Shown piece by piece: positions 20,916-29,443 of a DNA stretch of 64,000 nucleotides. How positions within the stretch are numbered: the first letter of the stretch is position 1; the number at the start of each line of letters is the position of its first letter. The position numbers were made by a program, and so were the translations under genes. The stretch is from Microvirga lotononidis. GTDB taxonomy: Bacteria > Pseudomonadota > Alphaproteobacteria > Rhizobiales > Beijerinckiaceae. Where the stretch lies: positions 3,236,001 to 3,300,000 of the forward strand of contig NZ_CP141048.1 in assembly GCF_034627025.1 (NCBI RefSeq), given 5' to 3'. The notes below the pieces were generated by a model that was given only the letters and a program-made list of their open reading frames with translations, ran no database searches and was not told the DNA's origin.

Positions 20916-21203
20916 TTAGGCGGCTGCAGATAGATTGTCCAAATATAAGGCTAGGCTTCCAACACTCTGAAAAGGGTTCTCGGCTGACGAGAATATCGAT
21001 TCGTCTGCCAGAGCGATCGACTTGCCGGTTTCGTCGAAAACGACCTGCTCGATGGCGACGACGAGGTTGACCAAGGTAAGGGAATCAACGCCGCCCTTGG
21101 AGTCAAGGAGCATGGTTTCTGGGCTTTTCGAGACAGGTGGTGCATCGGGATTCTGGGCGTTGATCTCATCAATCGCCTTATAAATAAGCTCAAGGGAACG
21201 CAT
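20916..21203 (-). CDS. Dedicated acyl carrier protein
   Basis: About 95 aa, from the ATG at 21203 (MRSLELIYKAIDEIN); an ATG three codons upstream is also possible. The 4'-phosphopantetheine site is the Ser of GGVDSLTLVNL, near residue 41. Acidic helices flank it, as in ACP/PCP folds. It is not FabD-F-linked, so it is a pathway-specific carrier for the acyl chain made by the ligase, KAS III and SDR of this operon. Confidence 0.85.
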   Translation of the reverse strand: MRSLELIYKAIDEINAQNPDAPPVSKSPETMLLDSKGGVDSLTLVNLVVAIEQVVFDETGKSIALADESIFSSAENPFQSVGSLALYLDNLSAAA

Positions 21204-21236
21204 GTGTATCATCTCCAGCAGTGCTCAAAGTTGGGT

Positions 21237-22310
21237 TTAAAAGTAGTCGATATCAGCGAGCGTCATGTATGTCGACCCATACCCTTGCAGCCACGCTAGA
21301 TCCCGGTTCTGTGGCAACAGGAAGATCGGTGTGGGGTGGGGGAGGTGACTGTCTGAAATAGGAATGAGAGGTCGGGCCACCAAGCGTGCGAGCGCTGGAT
21401 TAGTAGGGTTCACCATTGTGAACACCACATCAGCCCCTTCATGGATGCCGAGCCGGCACAAATAAAGCCAGAGGGCCCTTCGCAGGCTTGTAGTGATCTG
21501 GCTAGAAAAGGCGATATCCATAAGTATAATAAATTCTAGTCCGGATAAAGTAAGCTTTCTCCAAACAAAATAGCCTATTGCTTGATCGCGCGAGCGAACA
21601 GTAACGATATGTCCGTTAAAAATTGGTCCTTCTTGGAAGCGCCACCTAAGGAACGCCGTTGAACGCTCAAAGTGAGGTCCGGCAACAACACGAAAACCGT
21701 CAAGGATACTGTTGAATTCATCTTCGGAAGGCAGACCGGCATCAAATCGAATTCTATCGATCTTCTCTCCTACGGCCGCGGCGGCGCGAAGCGTAACGCG
21801 CCATGGCGCCGCAAGTGCTTCAAGAGCCCTAGGGATTTTTCGCCCCGCAACTTTGTTCGCAAGGTTGTGGAATCGTATTGGGATTCCGTAGGCTTTGAGA
21901 TTGAATGCTACAGGGTAGCGTAGAAACTTGCGGTAAAGGAGATCGCTCGTTTCATTGGACGTATGAACAAGAAGGTCGATCTGCGGAGCTTTGGGTTGCC
22001 CTCGGACAAGTGAGATAAAGTTGAGGGCGGATCGATGGCCGGGTTCGAGAAGGAGGTCCGCAACAAGCCCTGCACGACAAGTCGTTGCAGGCGTTAGGCG
22101 AAAACCTCGTGGCATAATGACAGACCGGCCGACGATTTTGTCCTCATTATAGAGATTGACGGAGATCGACGGACCGTCCGGGCCGAGCCCATGCTTCCAC
22201 CAAAAATGGTTAGGCTCGGTCGTAGTAGGGTCGCTGTAGGTCGTTTGAGCTAGAGCAACATGATCGGGTATCGTCTCTCTATTAATTGGCTCGACACGAA
22301 CGTCCAGCAT
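21237..22310 (-). CDS. GNAT-like acyltransferase, probable sugar N-acyltransferase
   Basis: 357 aa, no membrane segment. N-terminal VEPINRETIPDHVALAQTTYSD and the region around SVIMPRGFRLTPATTCRAGLVADLLLEPGHRSALNF resemble the beta4-alpha3 acyl-CoA/ACP-binding part of GNAT proteins (usual form ag-v-dl-v-p-RG-g). A second GNAT-like half may follow near residues 215-300. It is directly upstream of the ACP gene, so the donor is probably the acyl-ACP, and the neighbouring deacetylase could supply the free amine. Substrate is inference; the family call is moderate. Confidence 0.65.
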   Translation of the reverse strand: MLDVRVEPINRETIPDHVALAQTTYSDPTTTEPNHFWWKHGLGPDGPSISVNLYNEDKIVGRSVIMPRGFRLTPATTCRAGLVADLLLEPGHRSALNFISLVRGQPKAPQIDLLVHTSNETSDLLYRKFLRYPVAFNLKAYGIPIRFHNLANKVAGRKIPRALEALAAPWRVTLRAAAAVGEKIDRIRFDAGLPSEDEFNSILDGFRVVAGPHFERSTAFLRWRFQEGPIFNGHIVTVRSRDQAIGYFVWRKLTLSGLEFIILMDIAFSSQITTSLRRALWLYLCRLGIHEGADVVFTMVNPTNPALARLVARPLIPISDSHLPHPTPIFLLPQNRDLAWLQGYGSTYMTLADIDYF

Positions 22311-22419
22311 CTACATCCTACTTAGCTTTGCTTCGAGGCCCTTTTGCCTGATCAAGGCTCAGGACGCAAGCTCGTCGAGCAGCAAGCCGCGCCGATCTTA
22401 ACAGGTGGTCAGTGTAATG

Positions 22420-23238
22420 CTAAGGAGCGTCGGGACGACTAAGCAACGGAAGCTCGTGCTTCTGTCGAAAGGCTGCGACCTTTTGCTCAAACTTGCCCCA
22501 GGTTTGCCAGCCTCGGCGCTCGTAAAGCAATGGGCCTCGATGGGGGCGACCTGAAGTAGTCAGAGCCGTTAAAGCTTGAATTTGTTGTGTTCCACGCGTA
22601 ACATATTGAGTAAAAATGAACGGTACTAATCCAATGAAAGTCCTCCACTGGCTTTTGTAATCGGCACACAGTTTCAGATATTTGAGGCGCCGCTTTGCGG
22701 GAATTCTGAGTTCTTTGACTGGACCCGCCTCGAGGATAGGTTTAAGAACTGTGTAAGGAAAGAATATTTTCTTATTGCTATTATAAAGTGGAAATTGATA
22801 AACGTGACTCTCCCGGCATAATGCTCGACCGATTGCAATGGCTAAAAGTGCGGCGGCATCATGATCGGGATGTCCTCCCTCCCAGCTTGGCGCATAAACT
22901 GACTTTATGGTGAGCGGTTTGCCGTACTGATTCAGGGCCGCGAGAACAGCGTCGAAAATTGTCTCTAAACTTTCTGCCAAGCCTTGGTCTTTGATTGCTG
23001 ATGAAGTGCCGAGATACCAGATTCGTTCGGAATCGACTCCAAGTTGCCTCAGAACTTTTGAGCTTTCGGCATTGCGTTGGTCCGTCGTAGCTCGGCCATA
23101 CTCCCCATTCGTTAGAAAGATGATGATAGGTGTTCTTCCCAAGGATAGCGAGCTATCAATAAGGAAGAAGGCCCCAAACTCATCATCCTGGTGCGGGAGA
23201 AGGAACAAATCGAACTCGTCTTCACAGGTGTTTTGCAT
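22420..23238 (-). CDS. PIG-L (LmbE) family N-deacetylase
   Basis: 272 aa. The zinc motif PHQDDEFGAF near residue 17 corresponds to the family PHPDDE. The distal metal-binding block is GGHPDHDAAALLAIAIG near residue 130. PIG-L enzymes remove N-acetyl from GlcNAc-type sugars linked to lipids, inositol or other carriers. Here it would expose an amine for the GNAT-like protein encoded next. It is 10 bases downstream of the SMR-type membrane protein gene. The C-terminal 60 residues are basic and may contact a membrane or polymer. Confidence 0.85.
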   Translation of the reverse strand: MQNTCEDEFDLFLLPHQDDEFGAFFLIDSSLSLGRTPIIIFLTNGEYGRATTDQRNAESSKVLRQLGVDSERIWYLGTSSAIKDQGLAESLETIFDAVLAALNQYGKPLTIKSVYAPSWEGGHPDHDAAALLAIAIGRALCRESHVYQFPLYNSNKKIFFPYTVLKPILEAGPVKELRIPAKRRLKYLKLCADYKSQWRTFIGLVPFIFTQYVTRGTQQIQALTALTTSGRPHRGPLLYERRGWQTWGKFEQKVAAFRQKHELPLLSRPDAP

Positions 23239-23248
23239 CGCATTAACT

Positions 23249-23623
23249 TCACGTTATCACCAGCGCAATACCGGACAGCACCAAAGATACTCCAAGAAAA
23301 TACTTGATGCTAAGTGGCTCTGAGTAAATTGCCCAACTCAATATAGGCAAGATGATGATTGACAAAGATGCGAAAGGATAGGCGACTGTTAACGGTATTC
23401 TCGACAAGAGCCAAATCCAATATATCATCGAAAGTCCATAAAGCGCTCCGGTCGCCCAAAAGCTCATGCTGAACGGGAGTCTCATTGCCGTATCGATAAG
23501 AGAGGCAGAGCTGGCCAGCTCCTTTGCGACGTATTTGAATGCAATCTGCCCCAGGACCATGAACAAGACATAGCCTAAAAGGAGCAATATGTTGCTCAGA
23601 TCTAGTTTCAAGGGGAGCCTCAT
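23249..23623 (-). CDS. Four-helix SMR/EamA-type membrane protein (ArnE-like)
   Basis: About 124 aa from the ATG at 23623; a TTG start at 23713 would add 30 polar residues and is less convincing. Four hydrophobic helices are visible, with a glutamate in the last loop (YSEPLSIKYFLGVSLV), as in small multidrug resistance proteins and in the ArnE/ArnF undecaprenyl-phosphate-sugar flippase subunits. Next to a polyprenyl-phosphate-type GT2 and a deacetylase, a flippase role for a lipid-linked sugar is the best guess. Confidence 0.7.
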   Translation of the reverse strand: MRLPLKLDLSNILLLLGYVLFMVLGQIAFKYVAKELASSASLIDTAMRLPFSMSFWATGALYGLSMIYWIWLLSRIPLTVAYPFASLSIIILPILSWAIYSEPLSIKYFLGVSLVLSGIALVIT

Positions 23624-23784
23624 GCTTCGAAATCTAGGCAATTTACCTGAGTGAATTGGCAGGCCGATATTTGGTCGACCAAGCCCGAATTTACTAGCCT
23701 TCTTTGAAGGCAATGCAATATTGCTTCATTGCAGAAACCGAGCGAAACGGCCGGACAGGGATGCTGAGTGCTTGTTGTATTGTG

Positions 23785-24843
23785 CTAATCGTCCATGCCG
23801 ACGGCCGATCTCGCGTAGGAATCGCTAGAAGTGGCGAATGTATCAACTTTATTAAAGGCTTGGCCTCGCAGTGGTTCGGGAATGATTTGCAATGCGGGCA
23901 TGGTCTGCAGAGGGTCTTTAGGCACATTGTTGATATCATATGCCAGCGCAGCAAGCAGGAGTTGAACTCCCAAAATTACCATAAGGGCGACTAGCATGAT
24001 TGTTCCGGTAGCAGTTGGGCTGCCGGTAATGCCCGCATTGATCCAATTATAGGCGCCATAGATTGCGCCCGTCATAGTTAATATGGTCCCCAGTATGGAT
24101 TCTAAAGTGGCGGGGCTGATATCTCTAAGAATATAGTTGTAGAAAAATCGCTTGAAGAAGTTAACCAAGTACCGGCTAGGAAAATCGATAATAACCCGAG
24201 ATATTCTTAGGTTACTCTTCTCCTCTCCGTATACAGATGGCATAGGCGTATCTTTCACTACTGCTCTTATACTACTCAATCGAAATAACATATCTGATTC
24301 AAAAAAATACCGTTTTGCTACTTTGTCAAGGTTGATCATCCGCAAAGCAGTTGAATGTATCGCAGTAAAACCATTTGTTGGGTCCATTATATTCCAATAG
24401 CCAGTCGAACACTTGTTAACCAGCGATAGCACTGCGTTTCCGAATACACGCATGGGGGGCATAGTTTTCAAGTATTCTATCTCGTAGAACCGATTGCCCT
24501 TTGTGTAGTCAGCTTCGTTGTGAAGGATTGGGGCAATGAGGACGCTGATATACCCAGGATCCATTTGTCCGTCTCCGTCAAGTTTGATGCAAATGTCGAA
24601 TTTCTCGGCTAAAGCTGCTTTATAACCGGTCGCAACTGCGCCTCCAACGCCTTGATTATGTTCATGGAAAAGCACTTTGACGGATGGGTTGTCAACAAAA
24701 CGTTCTTGAACAACGCTACCGCTTGACTCTGGACACTTATCGTCAATAACAAAGATCTTGTCTACTCTTCCAATAAGCTCACTTACTACATCGACAATGT
24801 GAGACTGAACTTTATAACAGGGAATGATAGCGGCAATCTTCAT
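23785..24843 (-). CDS. GT2 glycosyltransferase, polyprenyl-phosphate type, with C-terminal helices
   Basis: 352 aa from the ATG at 24843 (MKIAAIIPCYK), chosen over the farther start at 24900 because the GT-A fold begins there. Motifs: VIDDKCPESS, HNQGVGGAVATGY, CIKLDGDGQMDP (DxD) and DPTNGFTAIH. Two C-terminal hydrophobic segments lie around residues 250-310. This is the DPM1/ArnC/GtrB class that transfers a sugar from UDP/GDP to undecaprenyl phosphate. It is the first gene of the operon, and the enzyme probably makes the lipid-linked sugar that the following products modify and flip. Confidence 0.85.
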   Translation of the reverse strand: MKIAAIIPCYKVQSHIVDVVSELIGRVDKIFVIDDKCPESSGSVVQERFVDNPSVKVLFHEHNQGVGGAVATGYKAALAEKFDICIKLDGDGQMDPGYISVLIAPILHNEADYTKGNRFYEIEYLKTMPPMRVFGNAVLSLVNKCSTGYWNIMDPTNGFTAIHSTALRMINLDKVAKRYFFESDMLFRLSSIRAVVKDTPMPSVYGEEKSNLRISRVIIDFPSRYLVNFFKRFFYNYILRDISPATLESILGTILTMTGAIYGAYNWINAGITGSPTATGTIMLVALMVILGVQLLLAALAYDINNVPKDPLQTMPALQIIPEPLRGQAFNKVDTFATSSDSYARSAVGMDD

Positions 24844-24968
24844 GGGCTTCTTCGCAGCTCTCGCGATCAATCTAGTTTGGACTCCTAAGGCTCGATACAC
24901 CTGCCCCTAGCTGCTTTCAACTCGGAACTTTCTGGATGGTGCCAGATTGAACCGCACTTAGATTGTAA

Positions 24969-25313
24969 GAGGCTGGTAAGCAATTATCTTTCCTGTTTGC
25001 GGGTGAGGCGGCGCAGCAGGATGCGGCTCATGGCGTGATAGAGCAGCATCTCGCCGGTTTCGACGAAGCGCTCATAGTCCTTGGCGAGCCGTCTGTTGGT
25101 GGTAAGCCAACCGATGGTCCGCTCCACCACCCACCTGCGTGCGAGGACTTGAAAGCCGCTCGGGCGCGTCGGCGGCTCCGCGTCTGCCCGCATCCAGGTG
25201 CCTCCGCTCCACCAATGCTGCGGGATGGATAATCTCCAGTCCAGGGCCTTCTGGAGCCAATCCTTCAGCCCTCGATAAGCCGGGTCGGCCCACATCAACT
25301 CAGGGCCGGAAAC
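24969..25313 (-). mobile_element. IS5-family fragment, 3' end (right copy)
   Basis: The minus-strand frame from 25298 to 24984 encodes the C-terminal third of an IS5-family (IS1031-like) transposase: WADPAYRGLKDWL, then RRWVVERTIGWLTTNRRLAKDYE (catalytic E region) and ILLRRLTRKQE. The start of the gene is missing because an IS3 element abuts at 25314. The terminal sequence GAGGCTGGTAAGCAAT at 24969 is the presumed IS end. Together with the IS5 5' fragment at 15841-15950 it brackets the acyl/sugar operon. Confidence 0.75.
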
Positions 25314-25343
25314 TGATCTTCCCCCGATTGCGCGGACACCGGG

Positions 25344-26204
25344 TTAGTTCATTTTCCGCTCGGCCTGTTCGGGGGTGAGATACCCAAGAGCCGAGTGGAT
25401 GCGCTGCCGATTGTAGTAGCTCTCGATATAAACGAACAGGTCCCGTCGTGCCTCCTCGCGGGACGCCCAACGATGTTGATAGACCAACTCGACCTTCAAG
25501 GAATGGAAGAAGGATTCCATCGGGGCATTGTCATAGCAGCAGCCCGTCCGGCTCATCGATGGCTTGGCGCCCATGAGGGCCAATTGCTGGGCATACGCCT
25601 CAGCCGCGTATTGGCTTCCACGATCCGAATGGTGAATAAGCCCAGGGCCTGGCCGCTGCCGCTGGGCCGCCATGATCAGAGCGCCAAGGGTCAGCTCCGT
25701 GCGCATGTGATCGCGCATGGCCCAGCCCACCACCTTCCGGGTTGCCAGGTCCAGCACCGCGGCGAGATACAGCCAGCCCTCGCCCGTGGGAATGTATGTC
25801 ATGTCGGCCAGCCAGACGCGGTTCGGCTCTAAGACCGTGAACTTCTGCTGCAACAGGTTCGGCGCAATCGGCAACGCGTGCCGACTGTCGGTCGTGGTCG
25901 GCCTGAAGCGGCGACGGGCCAGGGCACGAATGCCATGCCGGCGCATCAAGCGTTCGACCCGGCCGCGGCTGACCCGGTAGCCTTCTGCCCGCAAGGCGGC
26001 ATGTATCCTCGGACTGCCATAGCGGCCCTGGTGCTGACCATGGAGCCGATGCACCTCTCGCAGCAGGCTGCGGTTGGCGAGGGCTCTTTGGCTCTCCGGT
26101 CGGGATCGCCATGCGTAATAGCCGCTGGACGAGACCTGGAGCACGCGGCACATGAGCCGCACCGGATAGGCGCGGGCATGCTGCTCGATGAAACGAAACC
26201 TCAT
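25344..26204 (-). CDS. IS3 transposase OrfB
   Basis: 286 aa: HTH_21 domain (YGSPRIHAALRAEGYRVSRGRVERLM) and rve core with D in VWLADMTYIPTGEG, D in IHHSDRGSQYAAE and E in NAPMESFFHSLKVE; C-terminal YYNRQRIHSALGYLTPEQ. The DDE set is complete. In an intact element it would be translated as an OrfAB fusion by frameshifting, but IS110 now separates it from orfA, so transposition of this copy is probably blocked. Confidence 0.93.
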   Translation of the reverse strand: MRFRFIEQHARAYPVRLMCRVLQVSSSGYYAWRSRPESQRALANRSLLREVHRLHGQHQGRYGSPRIHAALRAEGYRVSRGRVERLMRRHGIRALARRRFRPTTTDSRHALPIAPNLLQQKFTVLEPNRVWLADMTYIPTGEGWLYLAAVLDLATRKVVGWAMRDHMRTELTLGALIMAAQRQRPGPGLIHHSDRGSQYAAEAYAQQLALMGAKPSMSRTGCCYDNAPMESFFHSLKVELVYQHRWASREEARRDLFVYIESYYNRQRIHSALGYLTPEQAERKMN

Positions 26205-26237
26205 TTGGGCATCTCCGCGAAGATGCCGATGGCTTTC

Positions 26238-27653
26238 CTAAGAAACAGCTCCCGCGGGTGCGACGACACCGACCTCCTGGAGCACGAAGCCGAAGGCCTT
26301 GGCGCGGCGGTGTAAGTTATCGATCACCCGCTTGCGATACCGCTCCTCGTAGTAGGACGCTCCCGGATCCGCGTAATCCAGGCCGTGGCGCAAGGCGTTG
26401 TAGAACAGCACTGCAATCTTGCGGGCGGTTGCAGTCACAGCTTTGGACTTGCCGATCCGGGTCGACAGCCGCCGGTAAAACGCACCCAGTGCCGTCTCCG
26501 TTTTGCCAATCGTCGCGGCCGCCAACCGCAGGAGCGCTGCTGCCCGGCTCCCTGAACGGCGCGTTCGGGAGGATAGGACCTTGCCACCGGAGATCTTGTT
26601 GCCGGGCGCCAGGCAGAGCCAGGAGGTGAAGTGTTTGCTGCTGGGCCAAGCCGTCAGATCCGTCCCGCACTCCGCGATCAGTTTGAGCGCCAACGACGGT
26701 CCCAGACCATGGATCCGGGTCAGGTCCTGGCCCAGAACCGCATAGAGAGCACCGCGAAGATCGAAGCTCGGCTCATTGGCTTGGCGGCTCATGCGCCGGC
26801 GCGGCGCCGGCAAGGAAGCGGGATCGGGCCGATGGGCGCTCAGCGCCTTGAGGACGGCCTCGATCCTCTGGTCGCACGCCACCACCTTGTGCTGATAGGT
26901 GTCGTAGAGCGCCAGCGCCTGTTCGAGCGCGAACAGATGCTCGGCGCGATAATGACCCGTCAATCCCTTCTCGATCGTCTCGGAGCTGGAGTGACAACGG
27001 ATGTCCCGTAGACCCGCCAGGACCGCCGGATCACGTTCTCCGGCCAGAATGGCGCGGATGATGCGCATGCCTGTAGCGCCAGTGATGTCGCTGATCACGT
27101 GATGCAGCTGCAGGTTCATCTCGGTCAGCGCCTTCTGCATATGCTGGATGTGCGAGGCGGCATACTCGAGCAGGCGCTCACGCTGACGCAAATACGCGCG
27201 CAGTTCCGCGATCTCAGCCTTGGGTTGGAAGCTGGCGCGCAGCAGGCCATAGGCATGGAGGCGCTGGAGCCACTGGGCGTCCTTCACGTCCGTCTTGCGT
27301 CCGGGCACCTGCTTGGCGTCGCGCGCATTGACCAGAAACACCTCGAGGCCGCGGTCCTGCAGGATCTCGAAGACCGGGATCCAGTAAACGCCGGTCGATT
27401 CCATGACGACGGAGGTGACGCCACAAACTTCGAACCAGTCGGCCAACCGGTGCAGGTCGGCGGTAAAGGTGCCGAAGCTGCGCACGGGCTCGCCGGCGCA
27501 GTCGGGCCCCACGGCCGCCATGTGCATCGTGGCCCCGACATCGATGGCTGCAGCATGGGGGTGAACCACCGGCAGGCTCTGCCGACCTTTGCCGGCTTCT
27601 CGTTTGCGTCTCATCGGCTCCTCCTTGGGGTGGGAGGGGCTGGACTGCGCCAA
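26238..27653 (-). CDS. IS110-family DEDD transposase
   Basis: 471 aa; an internal ATG at 27614 (MRRKREAGKGRQ) may be the true start. The N-terminal RuvC-like DEDD domain shows AAIDVGATMHMAAV (D), VVMESTGVYWIPV (E) and KTDVKDAQWLQRL (D..D). The C-terminal Tnp_20 domain shows HGLGPSLALKLIAECG and SWLCLAPGNKISGGKVL with the conserved serine. This recombinase is guided by the bridge RNA of the element. The frame is intact. Confidence 0.93.
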   Translation of the reverse strand: MAQSSPSHPKEEPMRRKREAGKGRQSLPVVHPHAAAIDVGATMHMAAVGPDCAGEPVRSFGTFTADLHRLADWFEVCGVTSVVMESTGVYWIPVFEILQDRGLEVFLVNARDAKQVPGRKTDVKDAQWLQRLHAYGLLRASFQPKAEIAELRAYLRQRERLLEYAASHIQHMQKALTEMNLQLHHVISDITGATGMRIIRAILAGERDPAVLAGLRDIRCHSSSETIEKGLTGHYRAEHLFALEQALALYDTYQHKVVACDQRIEAVLKALSAHRPDPASLPAPRRRMSRQANEPSFDLRGALYAVLGQDLTRIHGLGPSLALKLIAECGTDLTAWPSSKHFTSWLCLAPGNKISGGKVLSSRTRRSGSRAAALLRLAAATIGKTETALGAFYRRLSTRIGKSKAVTATARKIAVLFYNALRHGLDYADPGASYYEERYRKRVIDNLHRRAKAFGFVLQEVGVVAPAGAVS

Positions 27654-27832
27654 AGGTCAACTTCCTAACCGGGATCGCCCTGGGGCGTCACCACTCTCAA
27701 GCGCGCAACAGTCCATGGACCATGTTTTTTAACGGGGTCATGAGCCACCAATAAGCTACCGGCCGCTCCCCTCCGGCAACAGACTACCAGCAAGCTGTTT
27801 CTGACCCCACAGGCGGACCCAGTCCGCGACGG
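27654..27832 (-). ncRNA. Candidate IS110 bridge RNA region
   Basis: This noncoding stretch between the IS110 right boundary and the transposase start is the position from which IS110-group bridge RNAs are transcribed. The assignment is from position and family knowledge only; the two guide loops were not folded or matched here. The target loop would be expected to pair with the TTAAAAAA/GCC flank. Confidence 0.4.
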
Positions 27833-27838
27833 TTTTTT

Positions 27839-28125
27839 AACACATCGCGCTCCATGCGCGTGCGATCGAGCTCACGCCGGAGCCGCGCGATCTCCGCCGC
27901 CTGATCGGCTGGAGAGGCTATGGGAGAGGCGCTGGACGTTGGGGTTCTGCTACCAGCCCTGGATCGAGGTGGACCACCATTCACAACCGCCCGCCAGTTG
28001 CGCAGCATGGAGGGAGAAATCCCCAGCTCTGTTGCGATCTGCATGAGGGGGCGACCGCTGCTCTCCAAAAGTGCGACAGCCTCTCGTTTGAACTCTGGGG
28101 TAAAATCGCGTCTCGTCTTCGTCAT
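27839..28125 (-). pseudogene. IS3 OrfA, 3' end cut by IS110
   Basis: An N-terminal helix-turn-helix (RRDFTPEFKREAVALLESSG and IATELGISPSMLRNWR) and a C-terminal helix AEIARLRRELDRTRMERDVLK mark IS3 OrfA. The native frame reaches ERDVLK, where IS110 starts. The remaining residues RRGLGPPVGSETACW on the visible frame come from the IS110 end. Usually this helix continues KAIGIFAEMPK, which is what the flank at 26204-26236 encodes. Confidence 0.85.
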
Positions 28126-28312
28126 TAAACACCTTCCAATTCCCGCAGGAGCTTAGCAAAGGTGTCCACCAACGCGAGGGAGGATCAATCTGCCTCTGGT
28201 CGTACGTGGTAGAGACGCTCCGGCTTACAGCCGGTTGTCACGTCATCTTGAGGTCACTCATGGCTCCGACCCAAAGACTAGGCCGCTTTCCGACCGGTCT
28301 TTCGTCGGCTTG

Positions 28313-29191
28313 TCAGCGCAGCGATTGATCAGAATCTTTGAACCTGCTGACGATGGGAGTTCGTTTACGCTCCTCGGGGTTCATGACGCTCGGTTCATCC
28401 TCATGGATGAGGAGTGAATCCGTCACGAGATACATCGAGGCCCTGCGCTGATGGAGGCGCCGCGAAATCTGCATACCAACGCCGCTCGAGAGGTGGGGAT
28501 CCTTGTCCCACCGGCGTGGATCGACCGGGTCAATTCGGTAATCCAGCTCCTCAAGGAACCGGCGATTGAACATCATCAGCATATCGACCCATTGGGACTT
28601 GTAGACCTTGCCCTGAGGCGTGTCGATCAAGCGGGGTTGATAATTGGTCCAACACGGCTTCCCCTCGCGTTGATCCAAGAGAAGATGAAGCGAAACTTTG
28701 CGACCATCCTGGATCCTGTCCCATAGATTGATGGAGCGTTCGAAGAATTTCGGAACAAGCTGCACATCATCAGCAAGGTAATAGAAGTAGTCGGCGTTTG
28801 TCGACCGCAGCGCCGATAAAGCTCGACGAACGAGTTCCCAGTATCGCTTCTTTCCGTGATTTGCGGATCGCGAAACCGAAAGGCTCGCGATGTGCGCGTA
28901 GGAGGTCCACTCGACATGGGCCGGCTCGGAACTCCCGTCATCGTAGATATGAACACTGACCTCGAAGCCGGGGGCTTCGCTGTCGATTTGCGAGAGCAGG
29001 CGCCGCAGTTCATTCGGCCGGTTGTAGGTCGGGACAATGACGTGCACCCGGGGCCTTCCTGACCGCTCGGAAGCTCGGTTGCCGTCCGGCGTCGAGGTTG
29101 CATCCATACGGCCGCGGGCTTTCTGGTCTGAGAAGGCTTGGGCAAACGATTTGAACCTGTGGTATCCGCGACGAAGAAGAGAAGGGCGCAT
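28313..29191 (-). CDS. Family 2 glycosyltransferase
   Basis: 292 aa. GT-A fold: VHVIVPTYNRPNELRRLL near residue 48, VHIYDDGSSEP near 80, and YFYYLADDVQLVPKFF near 135, where ADDV serves as the DxD motif. No membrane helices. It lies downstream of the 647-aa double glycosyltransferase on the same strand and probably belongs to the same surface-glycan locus. Its acceptor and sugar are not recognisable. Confidence 0.85.
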   Translation of the reverse strand: MRPSLLRRGYHRFKSFAQAFSDQKARGRMDATSTPDGNRASERSGRPRVHVIVPTYNRPNELRRLLSQIDSEAPGFEVSVHIYDDGSSEPAHVEWTSYAHIASLSVSRSANHGKKRYWELVRRALSALRSTNADYFYYLADDVQLVPKFFERSINLWDRIQDGRKVSLHLLLDQREGKPCWTNYQPRLIDTPQGKVYKSQWVDMLMMFNRRFLEELDYRIDPVDPRRWDKDPHLSSGVGMQISRRLHQRRASMYLVTDSLLIHEDEPSVMNPEERKRTPIVSRFKDSDQSLR

Positions 29192-29443
29192 ATTCGTGTC
29201 CTCTGGAGGCGGTTGGAAGCGTCAGGACTGTTGCGGGATGCGCCCGCGGTCTGAGTTTCTACTGCTGTTCATTCTCTACACACCGATTTTTGCCTTCAGG
29301 GCCTGTGGTCCCATCCTATAGCAGGCTCCTCGACCGGACGTGGCGATTGAGCGTTCTCCCGGGGCCGCCGGGGATCCTGGCTAACGCGCAACTGCCTAGG
29401 GCCGATCCGCTCGTGTGCCGAGCGAGCATCGGCTTTGACCCTG

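Larger units (their letters stand above)
26237..27832 (-). mobile_element. IS110-family element inserted in the IS3 frameshift window
   Basis: The flanks are GTGTTAAAAAA on one side and AAAGCCATCGGC on the other (minus-strand sense); together they restore the A-rich slippery site and start of the IS3 orfA/orfB overlap. The transposase stop is within two bases of the left boundary. About 180-220 noncoding bases lie upstream of the gene, where IS110-group elements encode their bridge RNA. A subterminal inverted repeat AGAAACAGCT / AGCTGTTTCT occurs at 26241-26250 and about 27793-27802. Confidence 0.85.
25314..28187 (-). mobile_element. IS3-family element split by an IS110 element
   Basis: The ends are inverted repeats: left TGATCTTCCCCCG, right (reverse complement) TGATCCTCCCTCG, each followed by a GGACACC block. 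orfA is at the right and orfB at the left, both minus strand. No matching target duplication is seen (AAC on the left, ATC on the right). The left flank is IS5 sequence and the right flank is not, so adjacent DNA was deleted. IS110 lies in the orfA/orfB junction. Confidence 0.88.
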
